64,000 nt of DNA from contig CM070899.1 in NCBI GenBank assembly GCA_036417435.1, positions 71,430,501-71,494,500 of the forward strand. Direction: 5' to 3'. A program made the translations under genes and the position numbers. Below, piece by piece: positions 23,990 through 36,873 of the stretch. A model generated the notes under the pieces. The model was given only the letters and a program-made list of their open reading frames with translations. It searched no databases and was not told the origin of the DNA. This DNA comes from Inia geoffrensis (taxonomy: Eukaryota > Chordata > Mammalia > Artiodactyla > Iniidae). Every line of letters begins with the position of its first letter. Positions within the stretch are counted from its first letter, which is position 1.

Positions 23990-25206
23990 TCAATAGATTT
24001 CATAAAAAATGAATACAGCTGTGTAACCAGCATGGATGAAAGAACAGAATATTATAGAACAAAAGAAGTTTCCTTCTATCCCATTAGATTTACCATTCCT
24101 AACCCTCCTCCCTACCTCACACTTTCCTCTCTGGCAAGTGCACACAGATAAAGTTTTACAACTATGCTGACCTCTAACACTGTAAATTAGTTTTGCCTAC
24201 TTGTGAAATTTAGAATAAGAAAGCATGATTTTTTTGTCTACACTTATCTTCTTTTGGCAAATGTATGTTTTTACGAGTCATCCCTCTTGTTTTTGTGATT
24301 ATACTTTTGTTCTCATTTTCATTGTTATGCAATAATCCATTACATGGATATGTCATCATTTATACATTTCACTTCTGATGAGTTGTTTTCAGTTTGGAGC
24401 TGTTACAAACATTCTGTTAACTAACATTCACATGCAAAAACTTTTCTGGTAAATATAATACTCAGTTTTCTTGGGTGTATACCTACGAGTAGAATTGTTG
24501 AGGCATGGTATATGCGTGTATATATATGGCTAGTTTTCCAGTGTGATTATGTCAATTTACATTTCCACTAGCAAGGTAGGAGAGTTCAAGTTGTAACAGA
24601 TGATCATTAGGTCTTGTTATCTTTTAAAAAATAATTTAGCCATCCTGGCAGAAATGTAAGATATATAAGTGTGGTTTGAATTTGCATTCCCTTGAAATCT
24701 CATGGAATATATATTGTGCCTTTTCGTGTGTTTGTTGGCCAACTGGATATTCTTTTTTTTGTATGTGAGGATCCTGTTCAATTCATCTCACTAAGTTTTT
24801 ACATTAATGTATTTCCCTTACTAATTAAGGAGTTTGTATATATTCTAGACATAAATTCTTTCTTGTATAGCAAACTTCTTAGGATGAGGCTTACCTTCTC
24901 ATGCTATTGATGTTCTTTTATTAAAAAAAGTTCTTAATTATAATGTAGTCCAATTTACTAATTTTTCCTTTATAGTTAACATTTTGTCTTTTTTAAAAAA
25001 ATCTTTACTGTGCCCAAAGTTGTGAAAATATTATCTTCCCTTATTTTTTACATTAGGTCTACAATATATACTGAAATTGATTTTTGTGCATCGCATGAGG
25101 CAGAGGTCAAGATATAATTTTCCAAATAAATATCCAATTAAACCAGCTCCATTTATGAAAAAAAATTTTATCACTATACTGCAGTGTCATATTTATCATA
25201 ATTCTG

Positions 25207-25278
<72 letters not shown>

Positions 25279-25735
25279 TATGTATATATGTGTGGACTCT
25301 ATACTCTTCTACTGGTTAATTTGTGTATCCCTACACTAATATAATACAATCATAGGACTTGTTTGATAAGTCCTTTAGTTTTCTCTTTTCAATATCACAT
25401 TGTTTTTTTTCTGGGCTATATGTATTACTACATACAACTTGGGACCTTTTATCAACCTCCCCAGAAAATCTTACTGTGATTTTTATTGGATTGGATTGGA
25501 TTGAATTTATACAACAACTGGAAGAATTGATACCTAAAAGTGTTCAGTCTTCTAATTCATGAACATGGTACATCCCTCCACTTATTTAGGTTCTCATTAC
25601 TCTCCATGTTTTACAGTTTTCAATGTAGAGGTCTTGTATATTTACTTTTGTTGTTTTCTTTTCATAGAAATAAGATTTATTTTCAATAATAATGTTTTAA
25701 AATATTTTACAATTACTACCAAGGAAAATACTCAC
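23990..25735 (-). mobile_element. Old L1 3' end, antisense
   Basis: Antisense 3' UTR words such as 'attagttttgcctacttgtg' near 24187, 'attgttatgcaataatccat' near 24321 and 'gggtgtatacctacgagtag' near 24474 precede antisense ORF2 remnants up to about 25735. It meets the sense L1 tail at about 23987, giving converging 3' ends. Confidence 0.8.
25210..25293. repeat. (TA)n tract of about 30 units with (CA) edge
   Basis: An uninterrupted TA dinucleotide run of about 60 bp at 25210-25270, followed by 'cacacacatatgtatatatg'. Confidence 0.98.
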
Positions 25736-25739
25736 AATT

Positions 25740-26932
25740 TTTGACTTTTAATAGATTGTTATTATTTTATTTTTATTATTGTAGTAAGAATAACATGAGA
25801 TTTACCTTCTTAACAAATTTTAAGTGCACAATGTCATTAACTGTAGGTGTAATGTTGTACAGCAGATCTCTAGAACTTATTCATCTTTCATAACTGAAAT
25901 TTTATACCTGTCAAGTAGCAACTCTCTCAGCACCTGGCAACCACCATTCTACTCTCTATTCCTATGAATTTGACTATTTTAGATGTGTCATATCTATTTC
26001 ATGACATCATAAGTGGAATCATGCTGTATGTTTCCTTCTGTGATAGGCTTAATGTTTTCCAGATTCATATATGCTGTTGTATATGGCAGAATATCATTAT
26101 TTTTAGGGCTAAATATTACATTTTATGTCTATATCACAATTTATGTATCCATTCATCTGTTGATGGATATTTATGTTATTTACATATTGTGGCTATTGTG
26201 AATAATGCTGCAATGAACATGGGAGTGCATATATCTCCTCAAAATCCTGATTTTAATTATTTTGGACATATGCCCAGAAGTAGGATTGCTGGAGCATATG
26301 GTAGTTCTATTTTTAATTTTTTGACAAGGCTCCATGTAGTTTTCCATAGCATCTTCCCCATTTTACATTCCCACTAAAAGCATACAAGGGTTCTAATTTC
26401 TCCACATCTTAGTCAACAATGTTATTTTTTTTTTAACAGTAACTATCCTAGCAGGTATAAGATGATACTTCATTACAGTTTTGATTTGCATTTCCCTGAT
26501 AATTAGTGATGTTGAGCATCATTTCATATACCTTTTTGTCATATGTATGTCTTCTATGGAGAAATGACTATTTGAATTCTTTGCCCATTTTTTAATCAGA
26601 TTTGTTTTTCACTATTGAAATGTAAGTGTTCCTCATATATTTTTGATACTAGCCCCTTATCATACATAAGGTTTGCAAATATGCTATAGTGTGCCTTTTC
26701 ATTCAGTTGATTGTTTTCTTTGCTGTGCAGAAACGTTTTAGTTTTATATAGTGCACTTGTCTAATTTTGCTTTTGTTGCTTGTGCTTTTGGTATCATTCC
26801 AAGAAATAACTTTAAGCCCAATGCTTTGAAGCCTTTTCCTTATATTTTCTTGTAGAAGTCTTATGATATCAGGTCTTATGTTTAAATCTTTAATCCATCT
26901 TTAATCCATTTTTAATCTATCTTTAATCTACT
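25740..26932 (-). mobile_element. Second old L1 3' end, antisense
   Basis: A new antisense 3' UTR starts ('agtgcacaatgtcattaac', 'cacctggcaaccaccattct') and runs into antisense ORF2 ('tgtgaataatgctgcaatga' near 26197, 'ttgcatttccctgataatta'). It stops near 26932 in a short 'tctttaatccat' repetition. Confidence 0.9.
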
Positions 26933-27140
26933 ATGGACTGAATGTTAGTAGCCCCCCAAAATTAATATGTTGAAGCAAGCCCTGACCCCCAGTGTGATGG
27001 TATTTGGAGGTAGGTTCTTTTAGAGTTAATTAGGTTTAGATGACATCATCTGGGTGGAGACCCAGTGATGGGATGTCCTTATTAGTGACATGATGAGCTT
27101 CCTAGAACACAAAGCAAAAATCTGCTTGTGCCTTATTCTG
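26933..27140 (+). mobile_element. MLT1-like (MaLR) LTR fragment, plus strand
   Basis: 'tatggactgaatgttagtag' and 'gtgtgatggtatttggaggt' match the 5' half of the mammalian MLT1 LTR consensus as I remember it. The 3' half is missing. Confidence 0.75.
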
Positions 27141-27430
27141 GGGGAGAGGGGGATAGGGGAGAGTGGTAAGAAGTGAAAATCTCAATGAGTGCCTTTGTTT
27201 GCATAATATAATGCAAATCTTTAGTATGCTATTCATACTACTTTCTAATATGGTACTATACTACTTTTTCATTAACATTTCCCATGCTACACTACTCAAG
27301 ATTTATTTTTGAGCACCATAATCCTAGTTATTTTTTTCCTATATTATGCATGAATTTTCATACCTCTGTGCTTTTGCTGACACTATTACCATTGTCTCAC
27401 ACATTCTTTCTAAATTTCTGAGATCTAAAA
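27141..27430. other. Unassigned interval
   Basis: AT-rich; may include a poorly conserved start of the following L1. Confidence 0.4.
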
Positions 27431-27439
27431 AATTGTTTC

Positions 27440-28310
27440 CCTGCAACATCAAAGGCATATCCATGGAAGAAGATACTGACAAGCTGGACTTCACTAAAAT
27501 TAAAATTTTCTGCTCTGCAAGAGACACTGTCAAGAAAATGAAAATATAAGCCACAGACTGGGAGAAAATATTTTCAAAGGACATATCTGATAAAGGACTG
27601 TCATCCAAAATAAACAAAAACTCTTAACATTACCATAAGAAAAAAAACAACCTGATTAAAAAATAGGCAAACTACCTGAACAGACACTTTACCAAAGAAG
27701 ATATACAAATGGAAATAAATGTGTAAAAAGATGCTGCCATTGTGTCATCAGGGAAATTGCCAAAACCTGGAAGCAACCAAGAAGTCCTTCAGTAGGTGAA
27801 TGGATAACTAAACTATGGTACATCCAGACAATGGAATATTATTCAGGGCTTTAAAAAAAAATCTATCAAACAATGAAAAGAGATAGAGGAGACTTAAATG
27901 CATATTTAAACCAAAAAAAGCCAATCTGAAAATGCTACATTCTGTATGATTCCAACTACATGACATTCTGGAAAAGACAAAGATATGGGGACAGTAAAAA
28001 GTACAGTGGTTGCCAGAGGTTAGATGGAAGACAGGGATGAATTGATACAGCACAGATTTTTAGAGCACCGAAAATATTCTGGATGATAATTTAATTTTGG
28101 ATACATTTCACTGTACACTTGTTAAAAGCCACAGAATGTGTAACACCAAGAGTGAACCTTAATATAAACTATGGTCTTTGGGTAATAATGATTTGTCAAT
28201 GTAGGTTCATCAGTTGTAAAAAATGTACTCTGGTGGGAGATGTTGATAGAGCTTGTACATGGATGGGGGCAGATAATTAAATGTATCAACTTTGCTTCTT
28301 CCTTGTATAT
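27440..28310 (+). mobile_element. Old L1 distal ORF2 and 3' UTR, sense
   Basis: Shows 'gacaagctggacttcactaa', 'ccacagactgggagaaaata', 'ggaatattattcagggcttt' and a 3' UTR with 'acagtggttgccagaggtta'. A deletion near 27745 joins the early and late parts. No intact frame. Confidence 0.88.
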
Positions 28311-30690
28311 CTGAAGGCATGCAGTAACTTTCTGGACATTCTTCTGTTTTACTTCAAGTAATTACAAAGTCCATCTTCAGGAAAAAGTAATAATTGCCTG
28401 CTCAGAGGAACTATAATTTTATTGTTGTGTAACTAATCTCTTTTAAAATTTCATAATTATGCATGAAAGTATTTTCATATTCAGTAGAAAGTGAAGAAAG
28501 TAGAAGTTTGAATCTTTTTTCTACATCTGACTGTGAAATTTTTTTAATCTATTTATCTCTTCCAGTATAGTTTTTAGAAATTGTGGCTGTGCCTAAAGGG
28601 TTTTGCTTTGGGAAATTAAACAAGTGCTTGAACTGTGAGTAGTACTTTTATCACAGAATTTTCAGGAGAGGAAATAGCATAACACAGGAACAGGGAGAAT
28701 GCTGTATCTTGCGCTATCTCCATAAAACACTTCCTAAAAAATTAATATAAGAAACAAAAATTTAAACCATATAAATTCTATTTTAATACCTTGGTCTCTG
28801 GGCTACCAGGAGGTTTCAAATGGCAATAGCAGAAGTAAGATCTGATTGAATATCAGAGCTATGTAACTATAATAGCTGTTTGTGGTCTTTTAGACACCTC
28901 AATTGTTTTAAACATAAACAGGGATAATAATTTTGTTGTAGTTTATGATACATTCATATGACTTTGCCTAAGAACAAAAAGCCAGTAAAAAGGTCTCCAA
29001 GGAACATTATAAAATCCAATCTATGAAATAGAAAATAAATAGCACTTTGTGCCACGTCTGAAATTTCTATCCAGTTAGCATGTATTGTCATTGAAGACTA
29101 TATGTCATAAAACATTAAGTTAAAAAATTCATACGAATTACCTAAACCAGAGACAGTATGATACTCTTCTGTTTATCTCACCATAGATTTATATGCTGAA
29201 TATGTAAGCTTGAATGAAGAGGTATTGTCTTAATCTGTCTATAGTTGCAGATTATATTGAATTAAATATTATTGTGAGGTTAAAAAAATCTGCAATAATT
29301 TTCTCAAGGGTTATACTGTCAATTGTTTGTATATATGATGTTATTCTTATCAAAACAACAACTTTTAAAATTACTAGCTAAAATCACTTTAATACTCGAT
29401 TGATATTAGCTAATATTTAGCACAGATAAATTTAACAAAAACATTTGCAATACAGAAAAAAAGAAAATATGTTTGTAACACAACCAAAACTGGCTAGACT
29501 TTTTTTTAATAACAATATTTCAGGATATAAATTTTGCCAGACATTTAATTAATGTTCTGAGCAATTATAGTTAACTAATTCTTTTCATGCTGTATGATTA
29601 TGGAAAGTGGCCCAGTTTTACGATACCTATATTCATGATATCAACAATATGAATAGACCATCCAAGATTTAACAGAGAAGTTTTAAAATCCAAATATATC
29701 TCTGATAGATAATTAGCTGAAAAAATATTCAAAGGGGACCCTGGTTTAGTTCAACACTTTAATATATGCTTTACTGAATATATTCTAGAGAAGTATTTAC
29801 TAATTTAAGAAAAAAATAACTTTAAAAAAATTTAAAATTTCTCTAAAGTCTAGAACATATATATATTTGAGTCAAAACCTGAATAATTTAACATAAAAAC
29901 TCAGGGAAAATTATTTCCGGCAGAAAGACGAGCAAATATCAAGGCCTGAAAACAAACAGATAAAGCTAGTGATGAATCGATAGATGTGCTATGAAAAATA
30001 TCACTATTTCATAAGTAATTGTTTATAACTTCCATTTTTACTTAATAAAATTATCTGTACACTGTTATTATCTGCCACAAGTTGGCATATGCTATCATAT
30101 CTATAACAACATACATTTTAGACAGTTATACTTTTTCCAAGTTTTGTCTCAAACATGGGACACGGTAAATAATCTTGTGTATGAATATTTGGAAATACAC
30201 TTGATTGTTTCTTTAGAATTAACCTAGAACATGGATCAATGTTTGAAATTAATGTTTTTGATCCACATCGCCATATTATATAATGCTGATTGGAGAATAT
30301 CAAAAATACTCAGTTCACCCTATTTCATATGTATAAACACATATATATATACACACATATATACGCCCCTAAGTATTGATATATGTGTATATAAGAATAT
30401 GTGCATATATTTATATATGTTTCTGCATCATTATCTATATTTAAAACAACAAACATTAAAAGTATTTAAAGGAATGACAATTCTTATACTGTGCTCACTA
30501 GGGTGTAACTAGTGTATTAGATACAAACACTTCAGAAACTATTGTGATAACTACTTTAAATGAAAGTTGCATGGAACGTATAACTCAGAAAACCCACTCA
30601 TTTGTGTGTGTGTGTGCATACATGTGTACCTATTACAAGAAATAAATATGTACAAGAGTCAGAGACAAAACAGCAATTAGCAGCTGATAG
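28311..30690. other. Unassigned AT-rich intergenic DNA
   Basis: No repeat or gene recognised apart from an imperfect TA/TG-rich stretch near 30335-30420. Confidence 0.55.
30335..30422. repeat. Imperfect TA/CA low-complexity stretch
   Basis: Short runs of 'acatatatata', 'tatgtgtatata' and similar words without a regular unit. Confidence 0.75.
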
Positions 30691-31135
30691 TAATAAACTA
30701 GAAAACATCTAAATATCTTTCAATAGGAGAGTGGGTAAACAAAGATGTGGACATATATCATAATCACATACAGTAGTAAAAATAATAATATGGATAAATT
30801 TACAAGCTTCATTTTTATCAAAAAAGCAAGTTGCTAAAATATACATAAAGTAGGATTCTCTTTAAAAAGTATGAAAATATTCAAATCAATGCTATACATC
30901 ATTTAGGAACAATTCACATATTATAAAAGTATTTAAAAATCATGGAAATAATAAAAACCAAATTCAGGATATTTGTTTCACTGGAATAGGAAAGTGGGAA
31001 GAAAGAATATATTCAATGGAAATTCAAATATAGTACATTTGTGTTATTCATTAAGATCTGTGATAGGGACACATGGTTTCATCATAATATATTTGAGATT
31101 TTATACAGTTAAATATTTTACTATAAACTTTTAAA
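30690..31135 (+). mobile_element. Possible very old L1 3' end
   Basis: 'ctaaatatctttcaatagga' and 'gagtgggtaaacaaagatgt' resemble the distal ORF2 of ancient L1s, followed by an AT-rich 3' UTR-like stretch with 'ggaatag..agtgggaag'. The match is weak. Confidence 0.45.
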
Positions 31136-31179
31136 AAGGAATTTTTAACAATAAATACTATAAAGAGGTTATCCTTTAC

Positions 31180-34083
31180 TTATTGCATATTCTTGGCATT
31201 TTGTCGAGTATCAGCTGACTATATATTCATCAGTTTATTTCTGGGCTCTCTAGTCTATTCCATTGGATTTTATGTCTTTTTTTTTTTTTGCCCAGCTTTA
31301 TTGAGGTATAATTGACAAATAAAGATTATATATTTAAGGTGTACAACATGATAGGTTTTTTTTTTTTTTTTTTTTTTTTTTTGTGGTACGTGGGCCTCTC
31401 AGTGCTGTGGCCTCTCCCGTTGTGGAGCAACAGGCTCCGGATGCACAGGCTCAGCATCCATGGCTCACGGGCCTAGCCGCTCCGCGGCATGTGGGATCTT
31501 CCCAGACCGGGGCACGAACCTGTATCCCCTGCATCAGGCGGACTGTCAACCACTGCGCCACCAGGGAAGCACCCAACATGATGTTTTGATACACAATTTT
31601 TGATATATAATTATTATGTGAGATAATTACCATGATCAAGCTAATTAACATTTGCATCACCTCAGGTGTGTGTGTGTTGTGAGACCACTCAAGATCTCCT
31701 CTCAGAAATTTCAAGTATAAAATACAATATTATTAACTTCAGTCACCATGATGTACTTCAGATTTACAGAAGTTATTCACGCTACATAACTGAAACTTTG
31801 TACCCTTTGACCAACATCTCCCGATTTCCCCCACTCTCCAGCCCCTGGCAACCACCAGTCTACTCTCTGCTTTTATGAGTCAACCTTTTTACATTCTACA
31901 TATAAATGAAATCATACAGTATTTGTTTTTCTGTATCTTGTTTGTTTCACTTAGCATAATGTTTGGCAGGTTCAGCCATGTTGTCACAAATGTTGATTTC
32001 ATTTTATAAGGTTGAATAATATTCCATTGTATGTACATACCAAATTTGCTTTATCCTTTTATCCACTGATAGACACTTAGATTGTTCCCATAGCTTGGTC
32101 ATTGTGAATAATGCTGCAATGACCATGAAAGTGCAGACATATCTCCTAGATACTGTTTTCATTTCCTTTGGCTATATACCCAAAAGTGGGATGGCAGGAT
32201 CATAGGATAATTCTATTTTTAATTATTGAGGGGATCCTCATACTACTTCCATAATGGGTGTACCAATTTACATCACCACTAAAAGGGTTCCCTTTTCTCT
32301 ACCTCCTTGCCAATACTAGTAATTTTTGTCTTTTTGATAATAGGCATTCTAATTGATGTAAGGTGATATTTCATCCTGATTTGCCTTTTGATTTGAATTT
32401 CCCTAAAGACTAGTGATGTTGAGTACTCTTTTGTATACCTGTAGGCCTTTGGAGTAATGTCTTCAGGACCACTGCCCACTTTTTAATCGGTTTATTTGTC
32501 TTTTGTCAATTGATTCATTTGTGTTCCATATATATTCTGGATATTAAACCCTTATCAAATGTATGGTTTACACATATTTTCTGCCACTCTTTAAGTTGAC
32601 TTTTCACTCTCTTGATTGTTGCCCTTGCTATACAGAAGCTTTTTAGTTTGATGTAATCCCTTTGTCTATTTTTGTTTTTGTTGCCTGTACTTTTGGAGTC
32701 ATATCCAAAAATCATTGCCCAGAGAAATGTCAAGATGTTTTTTCCCTCACTTTTCTTCTAGTAGTTTTACAGTTTCAGGTCTTATTCTTAAGTGTTTAAT
32801 CTATATGAGTTGATTTTGGATTACAGTGTAAGATAGGGTCCAATTTCATCATTCTCCATGTGCATTTTGTGATTTCCCAACACCATTTGTTTCAGAGACT
32901 ATCTATTCCTTGTGTGTTCTTAGGAATGTAGTTGTAGAATGTAGTTGACCATGGACATGTAGATTTATTTCTGGACTCTATTCTCCTCCACTGGTCTATA
33001 TGTCTGTTTTTATTCCAGTACCATACTATTTTGATTACTGTAGCTTTGTAATATATTTTTAAAACAAGACAGGTGATGCCTACAGCTTTATTCTTCTTGC
33101 TCAAGGCTGTTCTGGCTATTCAGGGTCTTTTGTGGTTCCATATGAATTTTAGGAATTTTTTCTATCCAGTGAAAAATGGCTTTGGAATCTTGACAGGAAT
33201 TACATTGAATTTACAGATTACTTTGGGCAGTGAGGATATTTGAACAATTTCAATCATTCCAACCATAAACACGGGATATCTTTCCACTTATCTGTGTCTT
33301 CTTCAAAATTTTCATTGATGTTTTACAGTTTTCTGTGTACAGATGTTTCGTCTCCAAGGGTAAATTAATTCCTAAGCTCTTTATGCTTTCAAATGCTATC
33401 ATAAATAGCAACTATTTTATAAACTTATTTTGTACCCTGCAACTTTGATGCATTTTTTATTAGTTCTAACAATTTCTGTCTGAGTCTTTAGGGTTTTCTA
33501 CATATAAAACTATGACATATGCAGACAGAGACAAGTGTACTTCTTCCTTTTCAATTTGGATGTCTTTTATTTTTCTTGCTGAAGTGATCTATACAGGACT
33601 TCCAGTACTATGTTGAATAAAAGTGGTGGGAGTGGGCATCCTTGTCTTATTCATGATCTTAGAGAAAAAGGTTTCAGTCTTTTTTTTTTAACCATTGAAC
33701 ATCATGTTAGCCATGGGCTTTTAATACATGGCCTTTATTATTTTGAGGTACATTCTTTCTATATCTTGTTTGGTCTGTGTTTTTATCATGAAAAGATATT
33801 GAATTTTTTCAAAAGCTTTCTCTGCATCTTTTGAGATGATCATGTGCTTTTTATCCTTCATTCTGTTATTGTGGTGGATCATGTTAAGCAATTTGCATAT
33901 GCTGAACGATCCTTGTGTGCCATGGATAAATCTCCCTTGATCATCTTGTCTGATCTTTTTAATGTCTTGTTGAATTTAGCTCCCTGGTATTTTGCTGAGA
34001 ATTTTTGTATTTATGTTCATTAGAGATATTAGCCTCTAGTTTTCTTTTCATGTGGTATCTGTGTCTGGCTTTGCTATCAGGGT
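31180..34083 (-). mobile_element. Old L1 sequence, antisense (two pieces)
   Basis: 31180-31285 is a short antisense mid-ORF2 piece. From 31290 a fresh antisense L1 begins with its 3' UTR ('cagctttattgaggtataat') and runs through ORF2 ('tgtgaataatgctgcaatga' near 32104, 'tattcagggtcttttgtggt' near 33118, 'gagtgggcatccttgtctta' near 33630) to about 34083. Many stops. It is interrupted by a short SINE at 31355-31572. Confidence 0.9.
31355..31572 (-). mobile_element. Short CHR-type SINE, minus strand
   Basis: Poly-T followed by the short CHR body ending 'ccaccagggaagc'. The near-duplicates 'acaacatgat' (31343-31352) and 'ccaacatgat' (31573-31582) flank it. It lies in the 3' UTR of the antisense L1. 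Confidence 0.95.
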
Positions 34084-34700
34084 AAAACAAACAACTGGTA
34101 TTTGACAAGGGTAACAAGAATACACAGTGGGGAAAACAGTCACTTAAAGAAATGGTATTGAGAAAACTGGAAATCCACATGCAAAGATTTACAAATTATA
34201 TTTCACTGTACACAAAAATCAATGCAAGATGGATTAAAGATTTAAATGTGAAAACTGAGACTTTAAAACTCCTGGAAGAAAACATAGAGGAAAAACGTCA
34301 TGACATAGGTCTAGGCAGTGATTTTTTAGATACTACAACAAAAACAGAAGCAAAAAACAGCAAAATAGACAAGTGAAACTATATCAAACAAACAGGTTTC
34401 TGTACAGCAAAAGAAAACATCATAGAGTGAAGAGGCAACATATACAGTGGTAAAAAAAAAATAGTGCAAAGCATATATTTAATAAGGAACTAAAATCCAA
34501 AATATATAAGGAACTCCCAAAACTCAATAACTAAAAAAAAAAAAAAATTAAAAACGGGTAAATCATTTGTTTCTCCAAAGACATACAAGTGCCAACAGCT
34601 CTATGAAAAAATACTCAACATCACTAATCATCAGTGAAATGCAAATCAAAACAAAAATGCTTTTGCTAAGATGGTTATTATCAAAATGATGTAAGTGTTC

Positions 34701-36870
34701 AAGGATAGACCTTCAAGAAGGGGGAGGAGTAAGACGTGGAGATCACCTTCCTCCCAACAAATACATCAGAAATGCATCTACATGTGGAACATCTCCTACA
34801 GAACACCTACTGAATGCTGGCAGAAGACCTCTGACTTTCCAAAAGGCAAGACACACCCCATGTACCTGGGGAGGGGAAAAGAAAACAAGAAAGAACAGAG
34901 ACAAAAGAATACGGATGGGACCTGCACCTCTGGGAGGGAGCTGTGAAGGAGGAAAAGTTTCCATACACTAGGAAGCCCCTTCACTGGTGGAGATGGGAGA
35001 TGGGCGGGGAGGAAGCTTTGGAGCCATGGAGGAGAGCTCAGCAAGAGGGGTACAGAGGGCAAAGCAGAAAGATTCCTGCACAGAGGATCAGTGCTGACCA
35101 GCACTCACCTGCCTGAGAGGCTTGTCTGCTCATCCACTGGGGTAGGTGGGGGCTGGGAGCTGAGGCTCTGGCTTCAGAGGTCAGATCCCAGGGAGAGGAC
35201 TGGGGGTGGCTGTGTGAACACAGCCTGAAGGGGGCTAGTGTGCCACAGCTAGCTGGGAGGGAGCCCAGGAAAAAGTCTGGAACTGCCTAAGAGGCAAGAG
35301 ACCATTGTTTCAGGGTGCACGAGGAGAGGGGATTCAGAGCACTGCCTAAATGAGCTCCAGAGATGGGCGCAATCCTCAGCTATAAGGGCGGACACCAGAG
35401 ACGGGCATGATATGCAAAGGCAGCTGCCGCTGCAGCAACCAAGAATCCTGTGTGCAACTACAGGTCATTATCCCCAGCTCCCCTCCTCGGAGCCGGTGCA
35501 GACTGCCACTGCCAGGGTCCCATGATCCTGGGACAACTTCTCTGGGAGGACACACAGTGAGCCTCAGGCTGTTGCAACATCATGCTGGCCTCTACCACCG
35601 CAGGCTTGCCTCTCATTCCGTACCCCTCCCTCCCCTGGCCTGAGTGAGCCAGAGCCCCCTAATCAGCTACTACTTTAACCCTGTCCTGTCTGGGTGGGGA
35701 ACAGGTGCCCGCAGGCAACCTACCCACAGAGGCGGGGCCAAATCCAAAGCTGAACCTAGCAGCTGTGGGAACAAAGAAGAGAAAGGGAAATTTCTCCCAG
35801 CAGCCTCAGGAGCAGTGGATTAAATCTCCACAATCAACTTGATGTACCCTGCATCTCTGGAATACCTGAATAGACAACGAATCATTCCAAAACTGAAGCG
35901 ATGGACTTTGGGAGCAACTGTAGACTTGGGATTTGCTTTCTGTATCTAATTTGTCTCTGGTTTTATGTCTATCTTAGCTTAGTATTTAGATTTTATTATC
36001 ATTGGTAGATTTTTTCATTGATTTGATAGCTCTGTTCTTTTTTTTATATATAGATATATATTTTTTCCTTTTTCTCTTTTTGTGAGTGTGTATGTGTATG
36101 CTTCTTTGTGTGATTTTGTCTGTATAGCTTTGCTTCTGCCATTTGTCCTAGGATTCTGTCCATCTTTTTTTTTTTTTTATAGTCTTTAGTGCTTGTTATC
36201 ATTAGTGGATTTGTTTTTTGGTTTGGTTGCTCTCTTCTTTCTTTCTATTCATTTTTATTACTGTTTAATTGTTTAATTATTAATAATTTATTTTATTTCT
36301 TATTTTAATAATTTTTAAATTTTATTTTTATTTATTCTTTTTCTTTCTTTCTTTCTTTCTTTCTTTTCCCTTTTCTTCTGAGCCATGTGGCTGACAGGGT
36401 CTTGGTGCTCCGGCCAGGTGTCAGGCATGTGCCTCTGAGGTGCGAGAGCTGAGTTCAGGACATTGGTCCACCAGAGACCTCCTGGCTCCACATAATATCA
36501 AATGGCAAGAGCTCTCCCAGAGATCTCCATCTCAACACTAAGACCCAGCTCCACCCAACGGCCAGCAAGCTCCACCGCTGGACGCCTCATGCAAATCAAC
36601 TAGCAAGACAGGAACACAACCCGACCCACTAGCAGAGAGGTTGCCTAAAATCATACTAAGTTCACAGACGCCCCAAAACACACCACCAGATGTGGCCCTG
36701 CTCACCAGAAAGACAAAATCCACCTCCACACAACCAGAAAACAGGCACCAGTCCCCTCTACCAGGAAACCTAAACAAGTCACTGAACCAATCTCACCCGC
36801 TGGGGGCAGACAACAGGAACTATGAACCTGCAGCCTGTGAAAAGGAGACTTCAAACACAGTAAGTTAGGC
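34701..36870 (+). promoter_or_regulatory. L1 5' UTR (internal promoter region)
   Basis: In L1 elements the 5' UTR holds the internal RNA polymerase II promoter. Here 34701-35830 is G- and C-rich with C-rich and G-rich words. 35900-36380 is T-rich ('tcttttttttatatatagat', (ctttc)n near 36340-36370), and 36380-36870 is a moderately GC-rich segment leading to ORF1. The frames at 34695-35104 and 35407-35643 and those on the minus strand at 36538-37037 lie in this noncoding region and are not supported as genes. Confidence 0.8.
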
Positions 36871-36873
36871 AAA

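Noticed and set aside
31289..34700. Second twin-priming event at the antisense-to-sense L1 junction near 34084
   Set aside because: The antisense L1 has its own 3' UTR at 31290, so it is an independent insertion rather than the inverted 5' part of the sense L1.
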